A stretch of 64,000 nt of DNA from Acidovorax sp. A79 (GTDB lineage Bacteria; Pseudomonadota; Gammaproteobacteria; Burkholderiales; Burkholderiaceae_C), in assembly GCF_041154505.1 (NCBI RefSeq), contig NZ_AP028672.1:5372501-5436500 (forward strand), given 5' to 3'. Of the stretch, positions 27,363-36,381 are shown piece by piece (the stretch's first letter is position 1; every line of letters begins with the position of its first letter). Position numbers and translations under genes: made by a program. Below the pieces are notes generated by a model that was given only the letters and a program-made list of their open reading frames with translations, was not told the DNA's origin and made no database searches.

Positions 27363-28892
27363 TCAGCGCTTGCCCGTCTTGTGCAGGCGGGGCATTTCGG
27401 CAATGTGGCCCAGGGCCTCGTCGCAGGCAGCCACGGTCAGTGCCTGCCGCGCAGCCAGCCAGCCCACGCCAAACCAGGCCTTCGGGTCGGTGGCGGCGAT
27501 GTCGCCATACAGCACGCTGGCCACGCGTTCATCGTTCAGCCGGCCCAGGGCCGCCAGCGCGGGCTGCAGGCTGTCGAGGAAAGATTCCCCTTCGGCGTCC
27601 AGCGCAGGCGCCACGAACTCCGTGAGATAGCGCAAGCGCTTGAGGCGCTTGCGCAGGCGGTGTTGCTCATCCACCGGCAGGGCTGCAAAGCCCTGGGCCC
27701 CCTGGCGCACCCTGGCGTGCAGGCGGTGCAATCGCTTTTGCAGCAGGCGGCGGGTGTCCCGGGCCTCCAGGCCTTGGTCCCCGGCCGCCGACGCGTCATC
27801 GCGGCCCCGGGCCGTGAACGCCATGAGGGCGATGAGTGCCGCCTGGAACGCGGGCGTGCGCGCGATGATGGCGGCGGCGGGAGCCTGGTCCGCCGCCGCA
27901 CGCACCTCCAGCGCAGGCGCGCCCGCATCGCGCATGTCGGCGACGATGGCCTGCAGCGCCTGGCCCCGGTCGCGCAGCTGGCCCAGGCGCTGGAATACCT
28001 CCACCAGCGGTGGCTCCCAGGCGGGGTCGAACGCGCCGGGGGCCAACGGCGCCAACTCGCGCAAGGCCGTGCGCAGCCGGCGGATGCCGATGCGCAGCTG
28101 GTGCACATGTTCCTCGTCGCCCCCGCCTTCCACGATCTCGCTGGCATTGCCCAGGATCTGCTGGAGGCAGTGCGCCACCACCACGCGCTGCAGGCCGCGC
28201 CCCTGCAAAAAGTGCTTGCGCTGGCCGCTGGCACGCAGGGGGGCGGCCTTGGTGGCGGGCCGGGCCCATTGCGCGGCCAGCAGCCGCTCGCCGCGCTCCG
28301 CCTTGGACACCGTGCTCAAAAACAGCCCGTGCCGTGTGGCCCACCGGGCGGCGATGGCCGCCAGGCCTGATACCGGCCCGGTCTTGAGCTCCAGCTCCAG
28401 CTCGCAGATGCGCGCCTCTTTCTGCTGCGGCGTGCCACGGTGGGCGATGACCTGCCCGGTGTCCAGGGCCAGCTCCACCACGCCGCCCTTGAAGGCGATG
28501 TCCCGCGTCACGCGGTCCATGGCGGTGCCATAGGTTTCGGCCAGGGGGCCGCTGGCGCCCTGCAGCGCGTGCAGCAGCCGGGTGCCCGCCAGGGTGCCGG
28601 CATGCAGTGCGGGGTGGGGCTCGGGGGCGGGGCCCGCGGCGTGGGCCGGGCCCCGGTCCACGTTGTGCTCCTCCCGGTCCAGGGGGCCGTCACCCAGGGC
28701 CTTGACGGTCTGCACCCACAGGTCGCCTTCGCGGCGCAGCCGCAGCGCGATGCCGCGGGCCGCCAGCGCGCCATCGGGCGTGTCGAAGTAGCGGGCCTCC
28801 ATGCGGATGGACGCGCACGGGCCCCGGCGCGCGGCCGCCTGCACGGCCGCCAGGCGCTCGGGAGGAATGCAGAACTTGAATTCGATTTCCAT
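27363..28892 (-). CDS. CYTH-CHAD domain protein
   Basis: A 509-residue protein with an N-terminal CYTH/triphosphate-tunnel domain (residues 1-205) and a C-terminal CHAD helical domain (about 215-505). The CYTH signature ExExK is present as EIEFK, followed by RYFDTPDGALAARGIALRLRR. CHAD has its histidine/arginine motif HVHQLRIGIRRLRTAL and a later RLRKRLKRLRYL. Tunnel enzymes hydrolyse inorganic triphosphate or related phosphates, and CHAD domains bind polyphosphate, so the likely role is in polyphosphate or triphosphate metabolism. It begins in an AT-rich intergenic region that it shares with the divergent chemoreceptor gene. A stem (27329-27337 with 27355-27363) follows its stop codon. Confidence 0.9.
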   Translation of the reverse strand: MEIEFKFCIPPERLAAVQAAARRGPCASIRMEARYFDTPDGALAARGIALRLRREGDLWVQTVKALGDGPLDREEHNVDRGPAHAAGPAPEPHPALHAGTLAGTRLLHALQGASGPLAETYGTAMDRVTRDIAFKGGVVELALDTGQVIAHRGTPQQKEARICELELELKTGPVSGLAAIAARWATRHGLFLSTVSKAERGERLLAAQWARPATKAAPLRASGQRKHFLQGRGLQRVVVAHCLQQILGNASEIVEGGGDEEHVHQLRIGIRRLRTALRELAPLAPGAFDPAWEPPLVEVFQRLGQLRDRGQALQAIVADMRDAGAPALEVRAAADQAPAAAIIARTPAFQAALIALMAFTARGRDDASAAGDQGLEARDTRRLLQKRLHRLHARVRQGAQGFAALPVDEQHRLRKRLKRLRYLTEFVAPALDAEGESFLDSLQPALAALGRLNDERVASVLYGDIAATDPKAWFGVGWLAARQALTVAACDEALGHIAEMPRLHKTGKR

Positions 28893-29267
28893 GGGTTTTA
28901 TTTTGCCTGCGCGTGGAGGTGTTTTTATTTCTGCGGAGAGAAAATGCAGTGGTGAATAATGCGTGGAGATAATCGGAAATATCCAAGAATGATCATCATG
29001 ATAATTTATTGAATGACCCCAGTGGCATCAAGCGTACCCGTGCCTTGCATCGAATTCCCGGTTGGCTGCCGGATGTGGCGGGGATTCGGCGGATTATAGG
29101 GTGGCCATGAATATCCGTGTTCGAATTGCCCTGTTCTTCGGTGGAGGATGTGTCAATACTTCCGTTTGGGCCTTGATTATCTATTGGTCACGGTTCTGTC
29201 ATTTGAAACAATTAGTATCTTCTGGGTGCCCGGGGTCGTCTCCGGTGGCCATTCAAGAGGATTCCAG
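28893..29267. other. AT-rich divergent promoter region (no gene seen)
   Basis: About 375 bases between the divergent CYTH-CHAD and chemoreceptor genes, clearly richer in A and T than the rest. It must hold both promoters. I see no convincing sigma-28 (flagellar) promoter; a GATTATAG at about 29092 could be a -10. A palindromic ATGATCATCATGAT lies near 28987. Short open frames here lack ribosome sites and similarity. Confidence 0.5.
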
Positions 29268-30935
29268 ATGCTTCAGAAAATGAAAATTGGCACCAGGCTG
29301 GCCCTGGCATTTGCAGTGCTTCTGCTGCTGATCTCCGCGCTGGCGGCTGGCGGCATCAGTGGCGCCAAGCGCCTGACGGAGCGCAGCGCGGCGCTGTATG
29401 GGGACCGCACGGTGCCCATGGGCGTGCTGGCCGAGATCAGCCACCTGACCCAGCGCAACCGCGTGCTCGTGATGGACATGCTGATGGACCCCGGCACCAG
29501 CAATCTGCAGGCAAGCCATGCGGCGCTGTCCGCGAACGTGGAGCGAATCCGGGCCCTGTGGAAGTCCTACACCGCCAAACCCCTCGGCGAGCAGGAGCAG
29601 GCGCTGGCCCGGGCCTTCGCGCAGGCCAATGCCGCGTACCTGGACAAGGGGCTGATTCCCGCGGCCGCGGCGCTGGTGGCGGGCAAGTACGACGATGGCT
29701 CCGAGCTCTACATCAGCCAGATCCGGCCCCAGGCCGCGAAGGTGCAGGATGCCGTGGAACAGCTGGTGGCGTTGCAGATCAGCCTGGCGGACGCGGAGTT
29801 CGGTGCGGCCCGGCAGATGAGCGAAACCATCCATGTGTGGATGCTGGCGGCCACCGTGCTGGCGCTGCTGGCGGGCACGGCGATGGCATGGGTCATCACC
29901 CGGTCGATCTCGCATCCGCTGCGGCAGGCCGTGGCGTTGGCGCGGACGGTGGCCGGAGGCGACCTGAGCGCGCAGATCGAGGTGCGCGGTGCCGACGAGA
30001 CGGCGGAGCTTCTGGGGGCGCTGCGCGAGATGAACCAGCAGCTGGTGCGCGTCATCACCGAAGTGCGCGAGAGCACCGAGTCGGTGGCGCAGGAGGCCGT
30101 GCTGATCGCGGGGGGCACCGAAGACCTGGCCCGCCGCACGGAGACGCAGGCCTCCAATCTGCAGGAGACGGCTGCCTCCATGGAGCAGCTCACCATCACG
30201 GTGCAGCACAACACCGACAACGCCCACCGCGCCACCCACCTGGCGCAGGAGGCCAGCAAGGTCGCGAACGAAGGCGGCAGCGTGATGCGCAATGTCATCG
30301 CCACCATGCAGGAGATCCATGTCCAGTCGCAAAAGATCACGGACATCATCAAGGTGATCGACGACATCGCGTTCCAGACCAACCTGCTGGCCCTCAATGC
30401 GGCCGTCGAGGCCGCCCGCGCGGGGGAGCAGGGGCGGGGCTTCGCCGTCGTGGCCGGGGAAGTGCGGGGGCTGTCGCAGCGCAGCAGCACGGCGGCGCGC
30501 GAAATCCGGGGGCTGATCACGGCGAGCGTGGATGGGGTCGAGCGGGGCTCGGCGCTGGTCGGCCAGGCGGGCGAGCGCGTGGCCAATACGGTGCGGCATG
30601 TCGATCAGGTGGTGGAGCTCATCAGCGAGATCCGGGACGCCGGCCAGGAGCAGTCCCGGGGCATCGCGCAGATCGGTGAAGCCGTGCGCCAGCTTGACGC
30701 CGCGACGCAGAAAAATGCGGCGCTGGTGGATGACAGCTCGTCGGCGTCCACGGGCATGAAGCACCAGGTGCGGCGGCTGCTGGAAGTGATCCACCAGTTC
30801 CGCCTTGCCCCAGACGGCGCCGCCGCGGCGGTGGACGGGACGGCGCCGCAACCATCGGGCGGTGCGCGGCAGCTTCTGGCGGCACCGCCACGGCCCCAGG
30901 CGGCGCACAAGCGCCTGGCCACGGTGCCGCGCTAG
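29268..30935 (+). CDS. Methyl-accepting chemotaxis protein
   Basis: A 555-residue chemoreceptor. The first membrane helix is at residues 10-32, the periplasmic part (about 33-190) looks like a four-helix-bundle sensor, the second helix follows near 195-215, and a HAMP domain comes next. The signalling tip is intact ([36 protein letters not shown]). There is no C-terminal NWETF-type CheR tether; the tail is Ala/Pro rich. The ATG at 29268 has AAGAGG eight bases upstream; an ATG four codons later is weaker. It should signal through CheA to the flagellar motor. Ligand unknown. Confidence 0.92.
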   Translation: MLQKMKIGTRLALAFAVLLLLISALAAGGISGAKRLTERSAALYGDRTVPMGVLAEISHLTQRNRVLVMDMLMDPGTSNLQASHAALSANVERIRALWKSYTAKPLGEQEQALARAFAQANAAYLDKGLIPAAAALVAGKYDDGSELYISQIRPQAAKVQDAVEQLVALQISLADAEFGAARQMSETIHVWMLAATVLALLAGTAMAWVITRSISHPLRQAVALARTVAGGDLSAQIEVRGADETAELLGALREMNQQLVRVITEVRESTESVAQEAVLIAGGTEDLARRTETQASNLQETAASMEQLTITVQHNTDNAHRATHLAQEASKVANEGGSVMRNVIATMQEIHVQSQKITDIIKVIDDIAFQTNLLALNAAVEAARAGEQGRGFAVVAGEVRGLSQRSSTAAREIRGLITASVDGVERGSALVGQAGERVANTVRHVDQVVELISEIRDAGQEQSRGIAQIGEAVRQLDAATQKNAALVDDSSSASTGMKHQVRRLLEVIHQFRLAPDGAAAAVDGTAPQPSGGARQLLAAPPRPQAAHKRLATVPR

Positions 30936-30950
30936 GACGGAGCCCTTTCC

Positions 30951-31154
30951 ATGAACAGGACCGATGTACTGATTGCCATTGCCGAGGTGGCGCGCACGGG
31001 AGGCGCTTCGAGCCCCGAGGACTCCATTTCGCAGCTGGCCATGGTCATCGACGGCCTGGAGCTGTCCAGCAGTGGTTCGGAGATGGCGATGGAGATGCTG
31101 CTCAAAAGCGCCGCCTGCCTGTGGAACCTGCAGCAGGAGCGGCTGCGCCTGTGA
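30951..31154 (+). CDS. Small hypothetical protein downstream of chemoreceptor
   Basis: A 67-residue, mostly helical protein starting MNRTDVLIAIAEVARTGG with a long amphipathic stretch to its C-terminus (WNLQQERLRL). I do not recognise a family. It starts 15 nt after the chemoreceptor stop, with a GGAG eight to ten bases upstream, and its codon use matches its neighbours, so it is probably expressed with the receptor. A role as an accessory or adaptor protein in chemotaxis is possible but unsupported. Confidence 0.5.
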   Translation: MNRTDVLIAIAEVARTGGASSPEDSISQLAMVIDGLELSSSGSEMAMEMLLKSAACLWNLQQERLRL

Positions 31155-31155
31155 A

Positions 31156-31184
31156 GCACCGGGAGGCGGGCGCTGCCCCGGTGC
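31156..31184. terminator. Hairpin between convergent genes
   Basis: GCACCGGG pairs with CCCGGTGC (eight bases, perfect) across a 13-base loop, directly after the small gene and before the end of the convergent PAS-GGDEF gene. There is no U-run, so intrinsic termination is doubtful; it may protect mRNA ends. Confidence 0.35.
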
Positions 31185-31190
31185 GCCTTC

Positions 31191-32477
31191 TCAGCGCGGG
31201 GCCGGTGGCGGCTCTTGCGGGGCGGCCACGTCGAGGGACGCGATCTGGTTGCGCCCCTGGTGCTTGGCCAGGTACAGCGCCTGGTCGGTACGGTCCAGCA
31301 TGTCGCGCAGGCTGCGGTCGCTTTGCCGGAAGGCGCCCAGCCCCAGGCTGGCGGTGATGCCATAGCCGTGGCCCGCCTCGTCGGCCAGGCGCAGCGCGCG
31401 GATGCTCTGGAGAATGCGCATGGCCACTTCCATGCCCTCGGCCAGCGCGGTCAGCGGCAGCAGCACGCCAAACTCCTCGCCCCCCAGCCGGCCCACCGTG
31501 TCGCTGGCGCGCAGCTGGCTCTTGACGGCCTGGGCAAACGCCACCAGCGCGCGGTCGCCCTCCAGGTGGCCAAAGCGGTCGTTGATGGACTTGAAGTGGT
31601 CCAGGTCCAGCATGAGCAGCGCGAGCGGCTCGCCGTTGCTGCGCGAGCGCGCGTACACCGATTCGGCGCATTCCAGGAACGCGCGGCGGTTGGCCATCCC
31701 CGTCAGCATGTCGGTGGTGGCCAGGCGCTGCAGCTCGCGCTCCAGGTTCTTGCGCTGCGTCACGTCGCGGTAGATGCCCTCCACGCCCGCGAAGTTGCCC
31801 GCATGGTCGTACAGCGCGTGGCTGCTGATGGAGATGTCGATCACCTGCCCGTCGCGCCGCACCATCTGGCCGGGAAAGTCCGACACCTCGCCTTTTTCCA
31901 CGATGGCGGCCTTGAACGCGTCGCGGTCGGAGCTGTGCGGGTAGTACGACTCGGCGGTGCGGCCCTCGATCTCGTGGGGCTCATAGCCCAGCACGCGCCG
32001 CACGCCCGGGCCCACGTGCTGCACGACACCCTTGGCGTCCGTGCGGTAGTACACGTCCTGCATGTTCTCGAACAGGCGGCGGAAGTTCTGTTCGCTTTCG
32101 CGCAGCTGGTCCTCGATCTCGCTCTGGTGCGTCATGTCCAGGCCGCACATCAGCACGGCGGGGGCGCCCTGCCACTCCACCGCCACGCTGCTGATCAGCA
32201 CCATGCGCAGGTTGCCCCGCAGCGTGCGGATGCGGAACTCCGACGGCTTGTTGGGCCGTCCTCCCTGCCCGGGCACTGTGACCTGCTGGACACGGTGGTT
32301 GGAGCGCACGCGGTCCATGGGATGCACGAAGTCGTCCGAGGGCCTGCCGATGAGGCTGTCCGGGCCCGGTGCCTCCAGGAGATCCAGGCCGGCGGCGTTG
32401 GCAAAGCGGATGATGCCCCCCTGGGTGACCAGTACAGCCGCTGGCAGCAGTTGCAGCAGACGGAGGTCGTTGAACAT
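31191..32477 (-). CDS. PAS-PAS-GGDEF diguanylate cyclase
   Basis: A 428-residue soluble protein with a short first PAS-like domain (about residues 8-110), a second PAS with a PAC tail (about 125-250, including the FRRLFENMQDVYYRTDAKG opening) and a GGDEF domain (about 265-420). The active loop is RLGGEEF and the inhibitory RxxD site (RASD) lies five residues before it, so it should be an active, feedback-controlled cyclic di-GMP synthase. No membrane helices are seen. It is the second GGDEF protein of the window and is convergent with the chemoreceptor unit. I used the ATG at 32477; a 28-residue upstream extension is not PAS-like. Confidence 0.9.
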   Translation of the reverse strand: MFNDLRLLQLLPAAVLVTQGGIIRFANAAGLDLLEAPGPDSLIGRPSDDFVHPMDRVRSNHRVQQVTVPGQGGRPNKPSEFRIRTLRGNLRMVLISSVAVEWQGAPAVLMCGLDMTHQSEIEDQLRESEQNFRRLFENMQDVYYRTDAKGVVQHVGPGVRRVLGYEPHEIEGRTAESYYPHSSDRDAFKAAIVEKGEVSDFPGQMVRRDGQVIDISISSHALYDHAGNFAGVEGIYRDVTQRKNLERELQRLATTDMLTGMANRRAFLECAESVYARSRSNGEPLALLMLDLDHFKSINDRFGHLEGDRALVAFAQAVKSQLRASDTVGRLGGEEFGVLLPLTALAEGMEVAMRILQSIRALRLADEAGHGYGITASLGLGAFRQSDRSLRDMLDRTDQALYLAKHQGRNQIASLDVAAPQEPPPAPR

Positions 32478-32566
32478 CGGCGTGACGTAACAAAAGGTAA
32501 TGCCCCATTGTGGCACCGGGGTGGGCCGGTGGGAATCGATGTTTGTCACAGGCGGTACCATCGCCC

Positions 32567-32920
32567 ATGAGAAAAACTTTCCAACTCCACGTTGAAGGCA
32601 AGAACCGCGACCGCGTTCTGGATGCCGTCAAGCACGAAATCCGCAAGTACATCAAGCGCGAACGGCGCCGCGAGCTGCCCGAAGGCGCTGACTTCTGGGA
32701 CTTTGACTGCCAGTTCGGCCGGACCAGGGAAGACGCCGCCGCGGCGCACCTGTCGGCCTTGACCGGGCTCATCAACGAAGTGGCGGCAGAAGGCGGCCCG
32801 CAGTTCCATGTGGAGATCGTCGCCAGGCCCGGCAAGCGCACGCCCCGGCCCGCGGGCGAGCCCGGGGCCCCGTCCGGCCAGGACGGCGGCGGCATGGACG
32901 AGGCCGGCGAAGGGGCTTGA
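32567..32920 (+). CDS. DUF6172 family protein
   Basis: A 117-residue small basic/acidic protein: MRKTFQLHVEGKNRDRVLDA, then a conserved HEIRKYIKRERRRELPEGADFWDFDC core, and a Gly/Pro-rich acidic tail. The core is well conserved in beta- and gammaproteobacteria but has no known role; its basic helix could contact nucleic acid. It is divergent from the PAS-GGDEF gene and ends at a strong intrinsic terminator. Confidence 0.75.
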   Translation: MRKTFQLHVEGKNRDRVLDAVKHEIRKYIKRERRRELPEGADFWDFDCQFGRTREDAAAAHLSALTGLINEVAAEGGPQFHVEIVARPGKRTPRPAGEPGAPSGQDGGGMDEAGEGA

Positions 32921-32969
32921 CCCCGGGCCGTGGCGAGCGGGCGGCCAGGAGCCCCCGCGGGTGTTCGAC

Positions 32970-32993
32970 AGGCTCCTTCTAGGAGCCTTTTTT
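32970..32993 (+). terminator. Rho-independent terminator
   Basis: AGGCTCCT pairs perfectly with AGGAGCCT across a three-base loop and is followed by six T residues on the plus strand. It ends the DUF6172 transcript. The stem also contains the stop codon of the convergent helicase gene. Confidence 0.88.
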
Positions 32994-34235
32994 GTCTGCG
33001 GCCGCCGCAGCGCGCAGCTTGTCCTTCTTGCTGGGCCGCTTTCCCTTGATGCCGCCGGTGCCCTGGGGGTCGGCGGCCGAGGCCGGTGCGGGGGCCTCGG
33101 TGGGCTCAAAGCCCGCAATCTGCTCGCGCGGCAGGCTCAGGTGCTGGCGTTTTTCGATGAGCCGGAAGTGCGCTTCGGCATCGGCCGTCACGAAGCTCAC
33201 GGCCACACCGCTCTCGCCCGCGCGGCCCGTGCGGCCGATACGGTGCACATAGTCCACGGCCGAGCGGGGCAGGTCGTAGTTCACCACGGCCGGCAGCTGC
33301 GCGATGTCGATGCCGCGCGCGGCCAGGTCGGTGGTCACCACCACCTGCCAGCGTTCGTCCTTGAACTCCTGCAGCACCTGCTTGCGCGCGCCCTGGCTCA
33401 GGCCGCCGTGAAAGGGACTGGCGAAAATGCCGGCCTTGTACAGCTTTTCGGCCACATGCTCGGCCGCGTACTGCGTGGCCACGAACACCAGCACGCGCGG
33501 CCAGCCGTGCTCCTTGACCAGGTGCCGCAGCAGCTGGGTGCGGCGGGCGGCATCCACCGCGATGGCGCGCTGCTCGATGGCGGGCTCGTTGCCCGGGGTG
33601 TGGGGCACTTCCACGCGCACCGGGTTTTTCAGCAGGCCGTCGGCCAGCGCCTGCACGGCGGCGGGAAAGGTGGCTGAAAAGAACAGGTTCTGCCGCTGGG
33701 CGGGCAGCAGGGCCAGCACGCGCGCCAGCTCTTCGGCGAAGCCCAGGTCCAGCAGGCGGTCGGCCTCGTCGAGCACCAGGTGCGCCACGGCGGACAGCCG
33801 CAGCGCGTTGTGCTCCACCAGGTCCAGCAGGCGGCCCGGCGTGGCCACCACGATGTCGGCGCCGCCGCGCAGCCCCAGCATCTGCGGGTTGATCGACACG
33901 CCGCCGAACACGATGGCGATCTTCAGCGGCTGCTGCAGGTGCTGGGCCAGGCTGCGCAGCACCTCGCCCACCTGGGCGGCCAGCTCGCGCGTGGGCACCA
34001 GCACCAGGGCGCGCACCCTGCGCGGGCCGCCGGTGGCGCCCAGTTGCAACTGCTGCAGCAGGGGCAGGGCGAAAGCGGCCGTCTTGCCCGAACCCGTCTG
34101 CGCGGCGCCCAGCAGGTCAGCGCCTTGCAGGACGGCTGGAATGGCGCCCGCCTGGATGGGCGTGGGCGCCACGAAACCCGCCTTTTCGGCAGCGTGGACA
34201 AGGGCAGGGGACAGACCGAGGGAGGCAAAGGGCAT
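32979..34235 (-). CDS. DEAD-box ATP-dependent RNA helicase (RhlE-like)
   Basis: A 418-residue RNA helicase. Q-motif GFVAPTPIQAGAIP, motif I AQTGSGKT, Ia PTRELAAQ, Ib TPGRLLD, II DEAD, III SATFP, IV-V with TTDLAARGIDI, VI HRIGRTGRAG are all intact. A short Lys/Ala-rich C-terminal tail (residues 390-418) probably helps RNA binding. Such RhlE-type proteins act in ribosome assembly and RNA decay, often at low temperature. The chosen ATG gives the usual MPFASLGLSPALV opening; an open frame extending further upstream is not helicase sequence. Confidence 0.93.
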   Translation of the reverse strand: MPFASLGLSPALVHAAEKAGFVAPTPIQAGAIPAVLQGADLLGAAQTGSGKTAAFALPLLQQLQLGATGGPRRVRALVLVPTRELAAQVGEVLRSLAQHLQQPLKIAIVFGGVSINPQMLGLRGGADIVVATPGRLLDLVEHNALRLSAVAHLVLDEADRLLDLGFAEELARVLALLPAQRQNLFFSATFPAAVQALADGLLKNPVRVEVPHTPGNEPAIEQRAIAVDAARRTQLLRHLVKEHGWPRVLVFVATQYAAEHVAEKLYKAGIFASPFHGGLSQGARKQVLQEFKDERWQVVVTTDLAARGIDIAQLPAVVNYDLPRSAVDYVHRIGRTGRAGESGVAVSFVTADAEAHFRLIEKRQHLSLPREQIAGFEPTEAPAPASAADPQGTGGIKGKRPSKKDKLRAAAAADKKGS

Positions 34236-34445
34236 GGAGGCAGCGCTGGAGCGGCGTTGAAAGCGGACGCACGACAGCGCGAACGGGGAAAGATGGGGGG
34301 ATTGTCGCCGCAGTTGCCCTCGGGGCCCGTGCGCCGCCTCGGCGCGCTGGCGTGCCGGGCCTTGCGGCGGGCCCCGTGGGTGGCCACCGCCCTGATAATC
34401 AGGCACCGGCGGTTCGCCGGTTTTTCCCTTGTCTTTCCCCGCACC

Positions 34446-34916
34446 ATGGCCCTTACCCTTGATTCCTCCGCCATCACCCACGGCATCCAGCTGGCGGTGG
34501 CGCCCGTGTTTTTGCTCACGGCCGTGTCCGGCATGATCGGCGCCGTCGCGGGCCGGCTGGCCCGCATCATCGACCGGGCCCGCGTGGTGGAAGACCGCGC
34601 CCGTGCCAACACCGAGCCCGAGTTTCTGGCCCGCGCCTACAGCGAGCTGGCAGATCTGCGGCTGCGCGGGCGGCTGGCCAACGGGTGCATCGGGCTGCTC
34701 ACGTTCTGCGCGTTCCTGATCGGCACCACCATCATCCTGCTGTTCCTGGGCGAGACCACCAACTTCCAGTCCAACCGGCTGGCGGTGGCGGGCTTCCTGG
34801 CGGGAGTCGCGTCGTTCTTGCTGGCGCTGGTGTGTTTCCTGACCGAGACGCTGCTGGCCACGCGGTTGCTCAACTTCCACATGCTGCAGCAAGAGGTGGA
34901 AGGTAAAAAGCCATGA
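34446..34916 (+). CDS. DUF2721 membrane protein
   Basis: A 156-residue protein with three predicted membrane helices (about residues 15-37, 83-105 and 118-142) and a conserved basic loop GRLARIIDRARVVEDRAR after the first. This matches the DUF2721 family of unknown function. Its stop codon overlaps the start of the Sui1-like gene (ATGA), a coupling that suggests a shared transcript. It is divergent from the helicase. Confidence 0.8.
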   Translation: MALTLDSSAITHGIQLAVAPVFLLTAVSGMIGAVAGRLARIIDRARVVEDRARANTEPEFLARAYSELADLRLRGRLANGCIGLLTFCAFLIGTTIILLFLGETTNFQSNRLAVAGFLAGVASFLLALVCFLTETLLATRLLNFHMLQQEVEGKKP

Positions 34917-35275
34917 AGTCGTTTGCCGACCTGGGCGGCCTGGTGTATTCCACCGACTCCGGCCGCATGTGCCCGGGCTGCCGCCAGCCCGTGGCGCAGT
35001 GCACCTGCCAGCAGAACAAACCCTTGCCCACGGGGGACGGCATCGTGCGCGTGTCGCGCGAAACCAAGGGGCGCGGCGGCAAGGCCGTGACGCTGGTCAA
35101 GGGCGTGCTCGTGGACGGTGCCGCGCTGGAGCAGCTGGGCAAGCAGCTCAAGGCCGCCTGCGGCAGCGGCGGGACGGTGAAGGACGGTGTGATCGAAGTG
35201 CAGGGTGACCATGTGGAGCGCGTGATGGTCGCCCTCCAGAAGCTGGGCCACAAGGTCAAGCGCACGGGAGGCTGA
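34913..35275 (+). CDS. Sui1/YciH-type translation initiation factor
   Basis: A 120-residue protein with an N-terminal CxxC-x7-CxC cluster (CPGCRQPVAQCTC), likely zinc-binding, and a C-terminal eIF1/Sui1 domain (about residues 45-118) with RVSRETKGRGGKAVTLVKGV and a QGDHVERV strand. Bacterial YciH-like proteins bind the 30S subunit and can affect start-site fidelity. Its ATG overlaps the stop codon of DUF2721. Confidence 0.88.
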   Translation: MKSFADLGGLVYSTDSGRMCPGCRQPVAQCTCQQNKPLPTGDGIVRVSRETKGRGGKAVTLVKGVLVDGAALEQLGKQLKAACGSGGTVKDGVIEVQGDHVERVMVALQKLGHKVKRTGG

Positions 35276-35310
35276 GGCCCCCTGAAACGAAAAGAAGGCA
35301 CCGCACCACG

Positions 35311-35538
35311 ATGGATCCCGAAAAACTGCAGCGCCTGGTCACCCTGGAGATGCCCTATGGCAAGTACAAGGGAACGGTGCTGGCCGATCTGCCGGGCAAC
35401 TACCTGAACTGGTTCGCGCGCGAGGGTTTCCCCAAAGGCGAACTGGGGCAACTGCTGGCGCTGATGCACGAGATCGACCACAACGGTTTGTCACACCTGC
35501 TCAAACCGTTGCGTGGGGCGCGCGAACTGAACACTTGA
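35311..35538 (+). CDS. DUF3820 family protein
   Basis: A 75-residue protein with the family core MPYGKYKGTVLADLPGNYL, NWFAREGFPKGELGQLLALM and a short tail. Members are annotated as putative quorum-sensing-regulated factors, and some are domains of exonuclease-like proteins; the function of the stand-alone form is unknown. It lies 35 nt after the Sui1 gene and is probably in the same transcript. An 11-bp perfect inverted repeat follows its stop. Confidence 0.8.
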   Translation: MDPEKLQRLVTLEMPYGKYKGTVLADLPGNYLNWFAREGFPKGELGQLLALMHEIDHNGLSHLLKPLRGARELNT

Positions 35539-35540
35539 TC

Positions 35541-35586
35541 GCTGGTCGCGCGGGGCGCACGCCTGCCTGCCTGCTGCGCGACCAGC
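35541..35586. repeat. Perfect 11-bp inverted repeat after DUF3820 gene
   Basis: GCTGGTCGCGC at 35541-35551 is exactly complementary to GCGCGACCAGC at 35576-35586, with a 24-base loop. No U-run follows, so it is not a typical intrinsic terminator, but it would form a stable mRNA 3' stem. Confidence 0.55.
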
Positions 35587-35687
35587 ATGGGCCCAGGAAT
35601 TGGCGAGGGCATGCGAAGACCTGCCGAGCCCGTGCCGGTCCTTGCACCGGCCACAGGCCTCACCCCGGAAGTGGTTCTGTGCGCCCC

Positions 35688-35894
35688 TCAGCCCTTGTGC
35701 TGGCCTGTGCTGCTGTGCAAGCTGGCGTAGTTGATCGCAATGAGTTGCGCGATAGCGAGAATATCGGCGCGTGAGTGGTCGGCTCCGGGGAACAGATCTT
35801 TCGCCAGGCTCTGGGCTTCTATCACTTGTTTCGAGGCGAGTTCGCTGGCTCGATAGAGCCCTCGTGCAAGGACGATGTCTGCGTTCTGGGTCAT
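35688..35894 (-). CDS. Small hypothetical protein
   Basis: A 68-residue protein (MTQNADIVLARGLYRASELA at its start), largely helical, with no family that I recognise. Its reality is supported by an AGGAGA seven to ten bases before the ATG, and by lower-GC, well-formed codon use. It faces the DUF3820 gene. No signal peptide or membrane helix is seen. Confidence 0.6.
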   Translation of the reverse strand: MTQNADIVLARGLYRASELASKQVIEAQSLAKDLFPGADHSRADILAIAQLIAINYASLHSSTGQHKG

Positions 35895-36156
35895 GTTGTT
35901 CTCCTGATTTTTCTGAGAGCCTCAGTATGAACTCCCACCCGTTCTATGGGCTTGGGGGAATGCCATTGGCGCCTCCGGTGGGAGGGTATCGCCGGGCTGG
36001 CGCATAGAGATCAAAACAACCGGCTGGCGGACACAGGGAGCCACCAGTGGCACGGCGGCGGCCAGCTTCACGGCATTGAGCCTTCGTGTCTCCTGGGGAG
36101 TCTGCGTGCCGCCATAATCGCCTTCGATACCAACTCACCACTCCGAGGGAATGCAC

Positions 36157-36330
36157 ATGAAGGGCAATATTGCGGCGATCGTCCTGGTCGTGCTGGGCGT
36201 GTTTTTTCTGCTGACCAATCTGGGGCTGATCAGCATCAGCCTGCGCGAGTTGCTGCGGGTATGGTGGCCGGTCGCGCTGATCGCGGTGGGCGTGGCCCTG
36301 TTCTTTACGCCCGGTACCAAGGGCAAGTAA
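36157..36330 (+). CDS. Small LiaI/LiaF-type transmembrane protein (DUF5668-like)
   Basis: A 57-residue protein with two membrane helices: residues 5-25 (AAIVLVVLGVFFLLTNLG) and 38-52 (VALIAVGVALFF), joined by SISLRELLRVWWP. This is the two-helix LiaI/LiaF N-terminal pattern with its tryptophan-proline turn. A GAGGGA lies just upstream of the ATG; an in-frame ATG two codons earlier is possible. In Firmicutes such proteins belong to cell-envelope stress systems, but here there is no LiaRS pair. The preceding 260 bases hold no other gene that I can support; a CATAAT at about 36111 may be its -10. Confidence 0.75.
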   Translation: MKGNIAAIVLVVLGVFFLLTNLGLISISLRELLRVWWPVALIAVGVALFFTPGTKGK

Positions 36331-36381
36331 GGCCGGGTTCGCGGGGCACCCGCAACACGGACCATCGCCCCGAGCGCGGGG

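Noticed and set aside
27329..27363. Nine-base stem after the CYTH-CHAD gene as an intrinsic terminator
   Set aside because: Perfect stem (AGAGGCCGG with CCGGCCTCT) but a 17-base loop and no U-run; kept only as a note in the gene entry.
28893..29267. Sigma-28 (flagellar) promoter before the chemoreceptor
   Set aside because: No acceptable TAAA-N15-GCCGATAA-like match in the AT-rich gap.
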